33,056 nt of DNA. It comes from Aeromonas molluscorum 848. GTDB lineage: Bacteria > Pseudomonadota > Gammaproteobacteria > Enterobacterales > Aeromonadaceae. Position 1 is the stretch's first letter, and every line of letters begins with the position of its first letter. Shown in pieces: positions 1-7,339 of the stretch. The position numbers and the translations under genes are program-made. Below the pieces are notes generated by a model. That model was not told the origin of the DNA. It did not search any database and saw nothing but the letters and a program-made list of their open reading frames with translations. The stretch spans positions 1 to 33,056 of the forward strand of contig NZ_AQGQ01000024.1 of assembly GCF_000388115.1 (NCBI RefSeq), written 5' to 3'.

Positions 1-8
1 ATTGTCAT
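1..8 (-). CDS. Possible 5' tip of a divergent MerR-type metal regulator
   Basis: On the minus strand an ATG at 8-6 opens a frame that runs off the window. It stands 22 bases from the -35 box of the first ATPase promoter. In the second, complete cluster the cadR start codon lies 21 bases from the matching box. The position argues for a divergent cadR/pbrR homologue, but fewer than three codons are visible, so this is inference from layout only. Confidence 0.3.
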
Positions 9-30
9 AACCCAATCTCCCAATTACCAC

Positions 31-61
31 TTGACTCTATAGCAACTATAGAGTTTTTAAT
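31..61 (+). promoter_or_regulatory. MerR-family promoter/operator of first metal ATPase
   Basis: A -35 box TTGACT (31-36) and a -10-like TTTAAT (56-61) are separated by 19 bp. This long spacer is typical of promoters activated by MerR-family regulators through DNA distortion. The spacer region holds a perfect 9-bp dyad, ACTCTATAG / CTATAGAGT, at 34-54. The same arrangement recurs at 7276-7306 before the second ATPase. Confidence 0.85.
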
Positions 62-94
62 GGGGTCTGTACAGACGATTTGATGGAGTTATCC

Positions 95-2500
95 ATGAGT
101 AAATGCGATTCAAAGGGATGTGGCTGCTCGACTGGGTCAATAATCCAAACTACGACGAAATCCCCAGTGACAACAGGAGCGGCTCAAGCAGTGTACCGCA
201 TCGATAACATGGATTGCCCGACCGAAGAGGCGCTGATTCGAAGCAAGCTGGCCGGGCTGGCGGGGGTGACAGGTCTTGAGTTCAACCTGATGCAGCGTAC
301 CTTGGCCGTGCGGCACGAATTACCTTCGTTGTCTCCCGTTGAGCAGGCGTTGAAGGCCATAGGCATGCGGGCCGTGCGCATGGATGTGGCGTCAGCCGGG
401 CAGATGACCAAACTGTCCATTGCCAAGATGGATTGTCCGACGGAAGAAGCATTGATCCGCAACAAGCTCGGCACCGTGGTCGGGGTTGGCGATCTCGATT
501 TCAATCTTATGCAGCGGACGCTGTCGGTACGCCATGCTGACCAGGCTCTGCCGGATGTGCTCGCAGCGCTGCAAGCGCTCGGCTTTGAGGCTCAGGTTAT
601 GGACACGAGTGAGGCCTCATCACCATCGACCGCTCCTGTGAACACACCGACCAACTGGTGGCCGCTTGGCATCTCCTTCTTCACTGCATCGGCGGCCGAG
701 GTGGTCTACTGGCTCCAAAACGGCAATCACTGGTCGGTCGTCGTTCTGGCGCTCGTCGCGATCTTCACGGGAGGCCTCTCCACCTACAAGAAGGGGTGGA
801 TCGCGCTCAAGAACCGTAATCTCAACATGAACGCCCTGATGTCGATTGCAGTCACGGGTGCTATGTTGATCGGCCACTGGCCCGAAGCGGCGATGGTGAT
901 GGTACTGTTCGCGCTGGCCGAGGTGATCGAGGCCAAGTCATTGGATCGCGCCCGTAACGCCATCCGTGGGTTGCTCGACCTGACCCCGGAACAGGCCACG
1001 GTGCAACAGGCTGACGGCACATGGCGCGAGGTGAGCGCCCAGCAAATCGGCATTGGCAGCCGAGTCCGGGTCAAGCCGGGTGAGCGCATCGCGCTCGATG
1101 GCGAGGTGCTAGACGGACGCTCCACAGTCAACCAAGCCCCGATCACGGGCGAAAGCCTCCCGGTCGAGAAATCTCCTGGTGATCAGGTGTTCGCGGGTAC
1201 GATCAACGAATCCGGTTCCTTCGAGTACAGTGTCACTGCCGTGGCCGGAAATTCCACTTTGGCCCGCATCATTCACGCGGTAGAGGCTGCGCAAGGTAGC
1301 CGTGCACCTACCCAGCGTTTTGTCGATCAGTTCGCCCGCTGGTACACGCCGCTTGTGTTCGCCCTAGCCATCGCCGTCGCACTGCTGCCCCCGCTTCTCA
1401 TGGGCGCGGCATGGATAGACTGGATTTACCGTGCACTAGTTCTACTGGTAGTCGCCTGCCCATGCGCCTTGGTGATTTCCACGCCGGTCAGCATCGTCAG
1501 CGGTTTGGCTGCCGCTGCCCGTCACGGCATTCTCGTCAAGGGCGGTGTCTATCTGGAAGAAGGCTGCAAGCTGCGCTGGCTGGCTCTGGACAAGACCGGC
1601 ACGATCACGCACGGCAAGCCCGCTCAGACCGATTTTGCCCCATGGGGCAATGCGCTCGCCTCAGACAGCCGCAGCATCGCTGCCAGTTTGGCGGCCCGCT
1701 CCGATCATCCTGTATCCAAAGCGGTGGCGCAAGCTGCGCAGAGGGATGGGGTTGCCTTGCTCGACGTGGCCGAGTTCAGCGCGTTGCCCGGTCGGGGTGT
1801 GCAAGGACAAATCAACGGCGAGACTTACTACCTGGGCAACCATCGGATGCTCGAAGAGCTGGGGCAGTGCACAACAGAACTGGAGCAACGCATCACTGTG
1901 CTGGAAACCGCTGGCAAAACCGTCGTGATGTTAGTAGGCGCAAAAGGGGTACATGCCTTATTCGCCGTTGCGGACACCATCAAGGACAGCAGCAAGAGCG
2001 CTATCGCCGAGCTGCATGCATTGGGTATCAACACAGTGATGCTGACTGGCGATAACCCCCACACGGCACAGGCCATTGCCGCCCAAGCTGGCATTGACCG
2101 TGCCCAAGGCAACCAACTGCCCGACGACAAACTGCGCGAAGTGGAGCAATTGTCCAGAAACGGCAAGGTTGGCATGGTCGGGGATGGCATCAACGACGCA
2201 CCGGCCTTGGCGCGTGCAGACATTGGCTTTGCCATGGGGGCGGCGGGCACAGATACCGCCATTGAGACCGCCGACGTGGCCCTGATGGACGATGACCTGC
2301 GCAAGATTCCAACCTTCGTGCGCCTGTCGCGTGCGACGGCGCAGGTGCTGATGCAAAACATTGTGCTGGCCTTGGGCATCAAGGCTGTGTTTCTGGCGCT
2401 GACCTTCACCGGACACGCGACCATGTGGATGGCAGTGTTCGCCGACATGGGGGCCAGCTTGCTCGTTGTTGGCAACGGCTTAAGGCTGTTGCGCCGATGA
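95..2500 (+). CDS. cadA: Heavy-metal P1B-type ATPase, Cd/Zn/Pb exporter (copy 1)
   Basis: This inner-membrane ATPase should pump Cd2+, Zn2+ or Pb2+ out of the cytoplasm. The 801-aa product begins with a Cys-rich tail (CDSKGCGC) and has two tandem metal-binding HMA domains (about residues 34-75 and 106-147). Both carry MDCPTEE in place of the usual two-Cys motif. TGES of the actuator domain (about 351), the CPC transmembrane metal site (about 455), the phosphorylated Asp in DKTGT (about 499) and the GDGINDAP hinge follow in normal order, so it looks intact. The ATG at 95 is chosen because GGAG lies six bases upstream; an in-frame ATG at 83 has no such site. The gene is close to the ATPase at 7340 but clearly diverged. 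The CPC motif supports the divalent soft-metal class; whether Cd, Zn or Pb is preferred cannot be read from sequence. pbrA would be an equally fair name. Confidence 0.93.
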   Translation: MSKCDSKGCGCSTGSIIQTTTKSPVTTGAAQAVYRIDNMDCPTEEALIRSKLAGLAGVTGLEFNLMQRTLAVRHELPSLSPVEQALKAIGMRAVRMDVASAGQMTKLSIAKMDCPTEEALIRNKLGTVVGVGDLDFNLMQRTLSVRHADQALPDVLAALQALGFEAQVMDTSEASSPSTAPVNTPTNWWPLGISFFTASAAEVVYWLQNGNHWSVVVLALVAIFTGGLSTYKKGWIALKNRNLNMNALMSIAVTGAMLIGHWPEAAMVMVLFALAEVIEAKSLDRARNAIRGLLDLTPEQATVQQADGTWREVSAQQIGIGSRVRVKPGERIALDGEVLDGRSTVNQAPITGESLPVEKSPGDQVFAGTINESGSFEYSVTAVAGNSTLARIIHAVEAAQGSRAPTQRFVDQFARWYTPLVFALAIAVALLPPLLMGAAWIDWIYRALVLLVVACPCALVISTPVSIVSGLAAAARHGILVKGGVYLEEGCKLRWLALDKTGTITHGKPAQTDFAPWGNALASDSRSIAASLAARSDHPVSKAVAQAAQRDGVALLDVAEFSALPGRGVQGQINGETYYLGNHRMLEELGQCTTELEQRITVLETAGKTVVMLVGAKGVHALFAVADTIKDSSKSAIAELHALGINTVMLTGDNPHTAQAIAAQAGIDRAQGNQLPDDKLREVEQLSRNGKVGMVGDGINDAPALARADIGFAMGAAGTDTAIETADVALMDDDLRKIPTFVRLSRATAQVLMQNIVLALGIKAVFLALTFTGHATMWMAVFADMGASLLVVGNGLRLLRR

Positions 2501-2690
2501 GCTGGAGCCACTGGTATGGTTCTTTAGCCTCGTGGGAAGTTACTGGACAGCACCGCCGATGCTGTTGAATCTGTGGTGGTGGTCGAAGTCGGCCACCACC
2601 TCGGCGCGTGGCCCGGCTGTTTGGCATCGCCTTATTGGTTTTAACGTGGCTTTCTGGCTGGTGTTATTGCTTACCACGATCTCGAATAGC
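2497..2690 (+). pseudogene. Decayed pbrB/pbrC-like (PAP2) remnant
   Basis: The sequence starts with an ATG overlapping the ATPase stop codon, exactly as the intact gene at 9742 does, and shares the words 'agcctcgtgggaagttactgg' in part and 'tggtggtggtcgaagtcggc' with it. Relative to the intact copy about 79 bases are missing just after the ninth base, which shifts the frame. Recognisable similarity fades near 2690, before the PSGH motif and the whole LspA half. The first metal cluster has therefore lost its phosphatase/peptidase partner. Confidence 0.75.
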
Positions 2691-2982
2691 TATGGTTCTA
2701 CTTACTGCGCCTACCGACCTCACCGTCAGTGATCAGACCGCTCTGTTGAGAAAACTCCAGCATTTGTGCGCCTGTCACACACATCAGCACAGATACTGAC
2801 GTATAATATAGTGCTCGCTTTTTATATCAATGCGATATTTTTGGTGTTTTCTGTTACTGGCCATGTGGATGGACGTTGTTGTGGTTATCAGAGCCAGATT
2901 ACTGGTCGTATTCAATAGATAGATTGTTGAGGAAGTGAAGTATAGGAAGTTCTTTGTGGCTAACTTAAAAGGAGTAATTTTT
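2691..2982. other. Intergenic region before zraP-like gene
   Basis: This stretch joins the decayed pbrB remnant to the ZraP-like gene. It turns AT-rich after about 2800 and contains a -10-like TATAAT (2804-2809). I see no convincing gene, and no clear sigma-54 promoter of the kind that drives zraP in E. coli. Confidence 0.4.
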
Positions 2983-3417
2983 ATGAGAATCATTCATACA
3001 ACCAAAGTGTTGATGGTAGCGCTCACGCTAGGAACTATTTCTACATTGGGAATATATGGAAGTGCTAATGCTCAGGGACCAATAAACGGATACCAGAGCA
3101 TGACCCCGGAACAACAGATCTCGGTTAATAAAGTTTACAGTGAGTATGAAAAAACAACATTGCCATTACAACAACAACTCATTATGAAACAAGCAGAATT
3201 TGACAGCCTGACCTACGGTGGGGCATCCCAGAATACAGAAAAAGCACAATCACTCATTAGAGAAATAGGGGAGCTCAACGCGAAGCTTTATGCCGCCCGC
3301 TCAGAAATGCGTAGCAAACTTGTAGCCATTGGCGGTTATGATCCAGATCGCGGGATGATGAAAGGACATCCTAGTCGCGGTATGATGAATTCAAATCACT
3401 ACGATAATTGTTGGTAA
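2983..3417 (+). CDS. zraP: ZraP-like periplasmic zinc/metal-responsive chaperone (Spy/CpxP superfamily)
   Basis: The 144-aa product has an N-terminal signal peptide ending near ANA (about residue 30). A helical segment follows with MTPEQQISVNKVYSEYEKTT and LQQQLIMKQAEFDSL, matching the pattern of E. coli ZraP (TSEQQ...LQQQLVTKRYEYNAL), then a long charged helix. The C-terminus is rich in Met, His and Gly (DRGMMKGHPSRGMMNSNHYDNCW region) with candidate metal ligands. ZraP proteins are periplasmic metal-binding chaperones linked to zinc and envelope stress. The ATG at 2983 has AAAGGAG upstream; a longer frame from 2935 lacks a good site. Its place between two metal efflux clusters supports a metal role. 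The gene body is AT-richer than the flanking ATPases. Binding of zinc in particular is inferred. Confidence 0.78.
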   Translation: MRIIHTTKVLMVALTLGTISTLGIYGSANAQGPINGYQSMTPEQQISVNKVYSEYEKTTLPLQQQLIMKQAEFDSLTYGGASQNTEKAQSLIREIGELNAKLYAARSEMRSKLVAIGGYDPDRGMMKGHPSRGMMNSNHYDNCW

Positions 3418-3460
3418 TGGCATGGCCATAGCCTTGTAGGATTCATAGAGATCGTTTCAA

Positions 3461-4080
3461 GGCGTTGTTTCCCAAATCAGCCATCAAGTCATGACTTCCC
3501 CAGCCCCTGGTGACCGCTACACTCGGGGCTTTCTGACAGGTAGGCCAAGGGTATTCAGCTTGTTTATGGCGCTGACATACGCCATGACTTCTCCCACTTG
3601 GCCGTTGTAGTTACGCAGACTGATTTTCCCCGCCAGCAACTGCTTGAACCGATACATCGCCGTCTCTGCCAGCGAGCGACGGTGATACCCCGATATCTTC
3701 TTCCAGTGCGCCAGCCCTTCCTTGCGCATCACAAGCACAGCGTCATTTCTTGGGTGTCCCTTTTTCCATAACCCCGCGCTCTTGCGAGGCGGGATACAGG
3801 CTGTCGCCCCTTTGCGCGAGATAAGCTGATGGCTGGCTTTGCTGTCATAGGCGCCATCCGCATAAACATGTCCCAGCTTACGCCGCAGAGGGTTGAGCAA
3901 GGTGGGCAACACCTCGGCATCATGGACATTTTCCAGCGAGACTTCCGCCGCCACGATATCGTGGGTCACCGGGTCAACCGCCAGATGCAACTTGCGCCAG
4001 ACTCGCCGCTTCTCCGCGCCATGTTTTCTGACCTTCCATTCGCCTTCGCCAATGAATCGCTCCGGTTGTGACAACCAGAG
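3461..4080 (-). mobile_element. Truncated IS5-family (IS903-group) insertion sequence
   Basis: The end next to the transposase C-terminus is visible at 3461-3480 (GGCGTTGTTTCCCAAATCAG), which resembles the IS903-group terminal repeat. At the other side the transposase frame breaks at about 4080 and no matching repeat is seen. The copy is therefore a one-ended remnant with no mobility of its own. Confidence 0.72.
3517..4074 (-). pseudogene. IS5/IS903-type transposase, C-terminal fragment
   Basis: About 185 residues remain of a DDE transposase that is normally about 300 aa. Visible are the family words FIGEGEWKVRKHG, RRVWRKLHLAVD, VYADGAYDSKA (second catalytic Asp), ACIPPRKSA and the YHRRSLAETAMYRFKQLL block with the catalytic Glu. 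The N-terminal part with the first Asp is missing. An in-frame stop lies only two codons upstream of the TTG at 4074, so the fragment is not an expressed full transposase. Confidence 0.85.
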
Positions 4081-4260
4081 TCAGGCCGCAGAGGGAGGGT
4101 TAGGGCGGCGTTACAGTCACGCCAGTATGCGATTTGTTCATGGGCTGCGAATGCTAGCAGAGAAGTGCTTGCATAGGTAAAGCTATCATTTTTTCAAAAG
4201 CACGTTTTTTATTTCCGCCCTACAGGGCGAATATAACCACATCTTAACTGAGGTTACATT

Positions 4261-4386
4261 GCTGTTTGCTGTTTGCTGTTTGCTGTTTGCTGTTTGCTGT
4301 TTGCTGTTTGCTGTTTGCTGTTTGCTGTTTGCTGTTTGCTGTTTGCTGTTTGCTGTTTGCTGTTTGCTGTTTGCTGTTTGCTGTTT
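4261..4386. repeat. Heptanucleotide tandem array, 18 perfect copies
   Basis: The unit GCTGTTT repeats 18 times without a mismatch. Two degraded units (with TTTTCTG) follow up to about 4398. There are no spacers, so this is not a CRISPR array. Because seven is not a multiple of three, every frame reads an artificial heptapeptide repeat; I treat none of these frames as a gene. The array lies in a gene-poor stretch between the IS remnant and the antitoxin. Confidence 0.97.
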
Positions 4387-4720
4387 TCTGTTTTCTGTAT
4401 ATAGGCATATAATTTATTACTAAGTGATGAAGCATTGATGTCTTAAGCCAAGTTAATGGAATTTAATTTATCAGAGTTCTTTGAATTTCATTGATTTAAT
4501 AAAAACAATTTGTAGGGGTAGTAAAAACTGGTTTCTCTTCGCTGCGCAGCAGCGGAATGTTGAAACGGAAAAAATTTATTTATAGCTCTCATAATTAGTA
4601 AATGGACAGTTTCCCGAATTTTTCAAGTGGGGGATGTGAAAAAATTTTGAAAATCATTCTGTTTGGTTGAAGTTTAACCAGCTGAGCTGGTTTTATCCTC
4701 ACAGCCCCCCGACTTATTGC
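4387..4720. other. AT-rich non-coding stretch downstream of orphan antitoxin
   Basis: This stretch lies where the RES-type toxin gene would normally follow the antitoxin on the minus strand. I see no open frame resembling a toxin and no clear terminator. Confidence 0.5.
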
Positions 4721-5173
4721 TTATATGCAAACCCCATGCTGAATTCGTCCCACAAGATCGATAACTGCCTTAACCCCCATCTGTGTAGTCAGCAATGTGG
4801 CTGGAGCTACGCCACCAAGGCCCCAGGCCGTGCGGTTTAACCACGACAGTGTCTTGACGGTATCGTTCCTGTGGAAGACGAGTACCGCATCGAGGGCCTG
4901 TGCAACTCCGTATACCCTAGCACCCTGCGATATTGATAGGGGGGCTGCAATCCGCAGTTTGCGGGCCAGTGTACCCCGGCTAATACCAGCCCATTGGCAA
5001 ACCGTCACCAAATCCGTCTTCATCAATTCAGCGAGCTGATATACTGTGTCCGGTGCTACGCCAGCCACGATCCATTGATGTGCTCCTAGTGGGTCACGAG
5101 GAATACCAAGGGCTTCCAGGAGAAAGTTTGCATTAGCTGTGTCACTACTAGGATGATAGGTTGCATAGGGCAT
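4721..5173 (-). CDS. Orphan Xre/MbcA/ParS-type (DUF2384) antitoxin
   Basis: The 150-aa product has the layout of antitoxins partnered with RES-domain toxins. An N-terminal helical region is followed by a Xre-like helix-turn-helix (LVTVCQWAGISRGTLARKL). The C-terminal toxin-binding part has ALDAVLVFHRNDTVKTLSWLN, a GGVAPATLL segment and the closing VIDLVGRIQHGVCI, which matches the 'GR..HGV' ending of the family. The ATG at 5173 is preferred because GAGGA lies about ten bases upstream; the ATG at 5182 sits almost on top of that site. No RES toxin follows on the same strand, so the pair is broken or the protein now acts only as a regulator. The family assignment rests on motif memory. Confidence 0.7.
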   Translation of the reverse strand: MPYATYHPSSDTANANFLLEALGIPRDPLGAHQWIVAGVAPDTVYQLAELMKTDLVTVCQWAGISRGTLARKLRIAAPLSISQGARVYGVAQALDAVLVFHRNDTVKTLSWLNRTAWGLGGVAPATLLTTQMGVKAVIDLVGRIQHGVCI

Positions 5174-5177
5174 ATGT

Positions 5178-5282
5178 AGCATTCCTCAATGTACAAATAC
5201 GATCTCTCATGAGCTATCCTACCCCAAACTGTCGTTTTGAGTGGAAGATTAACAACAGAATGCCCCTGCATTGAGGAAGGCT
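5178..5282. promoter_or_regulatory. Divergent intergenic region flanked by 14-bp inverted repeat
   Basis: AGCATTCCTCAATG (5178-5191) and CATTGAGGAAGGCT (5269-5282) are inverted copies with one mismatch. They face outward and each contains the ribosome-binding site of its gene: the antitoxin (minus strand) and the 67-aa protein (plus strand). They may be operator half-sites for the antitoxin, or an example of duplicated translation starts. Function is inferred. Confidence 0.5.
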
Positions 5283-5283
5283 G

Positions 5284-5487
5284 ATGACCGAGTTGATCTG
5301 TACTGAGCCAGGTTTAGGCATTGAGCGTGGAATGACATTTCAGGTTCTATCGGAGAACGGCTCTGAATGGGAAATCCTGTTGGGGAATGAATACCGCAGG
5401 ATCAACAAACGCAGCGGGCGCGTTACAGGTTGGAAAACACCTCCAAAATTTGAGTGCAAAGATATCCAAAAGCAAAATGTCAAATAA
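5284..5487 (+). CDS. Small hypothetical protein, 67 aa
   Basis: I do not recognise the product. It is acidic at the start and basic at the end, with GMTFQVLSENGSEWEILLGNEYRRINKRSGRVTGW reading like a small beta-barrel domain. No signal peptide or membrane segment is visible. GAGGAAG lies seven bases before the ATG, which supports translation. It is divergent from the orphan antitoxin and upstream of the 92-aa gene. Confidence 0.5.
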   Translation: MTELICTEPGLGIERGMTFQVLSENGSEWEILLGNEYRRINKRSGRVTGWKTPPKFECKDIQKQNVK

Positions 5488-5595
5488 CTGTTCAATACAG
5501 GTGACATCTATGATATCCAACCTGCACAGGTTATTCCTATATCCACCACAGAAGAATATTATAGATTTCATAACTTATTACTTAAGGGGCTTTGC

Positions 5596-5874
5596 ATGCT
5601 CGTAAAAGAAATTGTACCAACAGAACAGATTGTTGACATTCTCTGTGATACCTGTGGTTGTAGTACAAAAACAACTGTTGGAACCAACCAATACGGCTCG
5701 TTATCGGCGGATTTTGGTTATGGTTCCCGTCACGATGGTGAGCGGTATCAGGTGCATCTGTGTGAAATGTGTTTTTTCGGTACACTCGCAACAGTGAGGG
5801 AGATGCATCGCGGGGCTCATATGTTTGACGATGACTATGAGGCTGCAAACCCAGACACATTTGGGCGTGTTTAG
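5596..5874 (+). CDS. Small hypothetical protein with zinc-ribbon-like cysteines, 92 aa
   Basis: The protein contains CDTCGCS (about residues 17-23) and CEMC (about 56-59), a CxxC...CxxC pattern that could bind one zinc ion. An acidic tail (DDDYEA) follows. AAGGGG stands six bases before the ATG, giving a good start. It has no membrane segment. Small proteins of this look occur in mobile regions of gammaproteobacteria, but I cannot name a function. Confidence 0.6.
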   Translation: MLVKEIVPTEQIVDILCDTCGCSTKTTVGTNQYGSLSADFGYGSRHDGERYQVHLCEMCFFGTLATVREMHRGAHMFDDDYEAANPDTFGRV

Positions 5875-5947
5875 TTGAATAAGAAAAGTAAATCCCCTCA
5901 CAACCCAGATTGAGTGAAATACCATATTGGTATCATCGACTCATACT

Positions 5948-6012
5948 ATGAGCCGATCATATTCGTTGATCGGCTCATTTCGTGAGCCGATCAAGATCCT
6001 TCATCGGCTCAT
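5948..6012. repeat. Two adjacent hairpins built from four copies of one 12-bp motif
   Basis: ATGAGCCGATCA (5948-5959) pairs with TGATCGGCTCAT (5967-5978). A second pair follows at once: GTGAGCCGATCA (5982-5993) with TCATCGGCTCAT (6001-6012). The two hairpins are near-identical and lie between the 92-aa gene and hns. They could act as a terminator for the former, though no T-run follows, or as a repeated binding site upstream of hns. Confidence 0.8.
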
Positions 6013-6237
6013 CTGGTGAGGTGGTCTCTACGCTCACTACTACCTAGATTTAATTTTTAGCTACATAGTTTCATAGCAGATTGGAACTAGGCTACTAAGC
6101 AGATCCAAACACAATTTAGCTCACGATTTTTAAAAGATGCTAATTTTCGAATCATCTTGGTGCCAAAAATAGTGGAGCTGATGCTGGGATTGAGAGATAA
6201 TTTTCCTGATATAAAAATGTGATACATGAGGCTATCA

Positions 6238-6648
6238 ATGAACGATTTTTTGAAAACACTGCTGAATATTCGCAGCCTGCGAGCTGCACTGCGTGAGCTG
6301 TCATTTGAGCAGTTAGTCGAAGTTAGGGAAAAATTCGAAGAAATTTTTGCTGAGCGTGAACAGCAAGAGACCAAACTGAGAGAAGAGTCAGCTGAACGCC
6401 TGCAAAAACTGGCTGAGTTTACCGAGCTGCTGAAACAAGCGGGCATAGATCCGAGTGAGCTGGTTGGCACTGCGGCTCCAGCGAAAGCTGATGGTTCAGC
6501 CAACAAAGCCAAACGCGCTCCTCGTCCTGCAAAATACAAATACATCGAAGACGGTCAGGAGAAGACCTGGACGGGTCAAGGTCGCATGCCCAAGGCTATC
6601 GCAGAGGCTGTTGCGGCTGGCAAGGCTCTGGAAGATTTCCTGATCTAA
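6238..6648 (+). CDS. hns: H-NS family nucleoid-associated protein (accessory paralogue)
   Basis: The 136-aa product has an N-terminal helical oligomerisation domain (NDFLKTLLNIRSLRAALRELS, then a long charged coiled coil to about residue 66). A flexible Ala/Lys-rich linker follows, then the H-NS DNA-binding domain (YKYIEDGQEKTWTGQGRMPKAI). The AT-hook-like core TWTGQGRMP is at about 110-118. The ATG at 6238 is chosen because GAGG lies six bases upstream; the ATG at 6226 lacks a site. H-NS proteins bind curved AT-rich DNA and silence horizontally acquired genes. Its location inside accessory DNA suggests an imported stealth-type paralogue rather than the chromosomal gene; that is inference. 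Confidence 0.9.
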   Translation: MNDFLKTLLNIRSLRAALRELSFEQLVEVREKFEEIFAEREQQETKLREESAERLQKLAEFTELLKQAGIDPSELVGTAAPAKADGSANKAKRAPRPAKYKYIEDGQEKTWTGQGRMPKAIAEAVAAGKALEDFLI

Positions 6649-6656
6649 TGCTGAGA

Positions 6657-6684
6657 GCCCATGCCAGCTCGGCGTGGGCCTTTA
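6657..6684 (+). terminator. Rho-independent terminator of hns
   Basis: Nine bases after the hns stop codon, GCCCATGCC (6657-6665) pairs with GGCGTGGGC (6671-6679) with one G-T pair. A short T-rich tract follows. Confidence 0.75.
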
Positions 6685-6706
6685 ATTCTATCTGTAGTAG
6701 GAGCAC

Positions 6707-6731
6707 TGTCATTTTCAGAAGACGACTGCAC
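6707..6731 (+). repeat. Tn402/Tn5053-type 25-bp terminal inverted repeat
   Basis: The 25 bases start with TGTCATTTTCAGAAGACGAC and end in TGCAC. They match, from memory, the IRt/IRi ends of Tn402/Tn5053-family (Tni) elements. A second related TniA-type site, ATATCAGAAGTCAGCCGCAC, lies just inside at 6735-6754, as expected for the internal repeats of this family. The outer end faces left, towards hns, so the element extends right. The five bases outside are AGCAC; no matching far end is in the window. Confidence 0.85.
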
Positions 6732-6834
6732 GGAATATCAGAAGTCAGCCGCACGACCTTCTCCGATGCCAATTAGGCAGGCCGCTCACGAATCCAAAAT
6801 CGCAGGCCAATGTCGGCGTGCGAAACAACTCATG

Positions 6835-7254
6835 CTATGCGTTGCATCCCGGATGATTGCAATCTGATAAACCTTGCAAGATGCCACATGCCTCTATTCG
6901 TCGAGCGCCCGAGCATTTTTCACGCAGCGAGAGCAAGTGCCGCTTCAATTGCAACAGCGCTTCGACGCGATCTTCGGTCTGACGAATATGGGCATCCAGT
7001 AGTGTATTGACGTCGCCGCAGTCCTGAGCAGGGTTATCTCGTAGGCCCAGCAGTATCCTGATTTCGCTCAGCGTCATGTCAAGCGAACGGCAATGACGAA
7101 TGAACTGCAAACGCTCGATGTGCACATCGCTGTACAACCGAAAGTTGCCACCGCTTCGCGCTGGCTTTGGCAGCAGCCCTTCCTTTTCGTAGTAGCGGAT
7201 GGTCACGACCTCGCACCCAGAGCGCTTGGCTAGATCGCCAATTCTGATTTCCAT
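6835..7254 (-). CDS. cadR: MerR-family Cd/Pb-responsive regulator
   Basis: The 139-aa product begins with the MerR winged helix (IGDLAKRSGCEVVTIRYYEKEGLLP) and continues with the RLYSDVHIERLQFIRHCRSLDMTLSEI segment typical of the CadR/PbrR group. Cys14, Cys79 and the C-terminal group Cys114, Cys123, Cys132 and Cys137 match the metal-binding positions of that group; PbrR uses Cys14, Cys79 and Cys134. It is divergent from cadA and should bind the dyad at 7279-7299, activating the efflux operon when metal is bound. pbrR is an equally fair name. The His-rich tail found in Pseudomonas CadR is absent. The protein is full length. Confidence 0.93.
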   Translation of the reverse strand: MEIRIGDLAKRSGCEVVTIRYYEKEGLLPKPARSGGNFRLYSDVHIERLQFIRHCRSLDMTLSEIRILLGLRDNPAQDCGDVNTLLDAHIRQTEDRVEALLQLKRHLLSLREKCSGARRIEACGILQGLSDCNHPGCNA

Positions 7255-7275
7255 GCCTCAATCTCCATTTATCAC

Positions 7276-7306
7276 TTGACTCTATAGTAACTATAGAGTT
7301 TTTAAT
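7276..7306 (+). promoter_or_regulatory. CadR/PbrR-regulated promoter/operator of second metal ATPase
   Basis: TTGACT (7276-7281) and TTTAAT (7301-7306) are separated by 19 bp. The perfect dyad ACTCTATAG-TAA-CTATAGAGT fills 7279-7299. This is the same spacing and operator as at 31-61, so a single regulator could control both clusters. Confidence 0.9.
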
Positions 7307-7339
7307 GGAGGTTGTACAGAAGATTTGAAGGAGTTATCC

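Noticed and set aside
184..2511. Several minus-strand open frames opposite the first ATPase
   Set aside because: Shadow frames in GC-rich coding DNA, repeated in the same places opposite the second ATPase, with no domain or start signal.
4261..4386. Tandem array as a CRISPR
   Set aside because: Units are 7 bp, contiguous and without spacers; no cas genes are nearby.
4244..4435. Open frame coding for a QTANSKQ-type heptapeptide repeat on the minus strand
   Set aside because: It is only the translation of the 7-bp tandem array; all frames of such an array are open, and there is no ribosome-binding site.
1..6706. Left Tn21-type 38-bp inverted repeat
   Set aside because: I looked for the GGGGTCGTCTCAG word and its complement and saw no convincing copy; the GGGGTC at 62-67 belongs to the ATPase leader.
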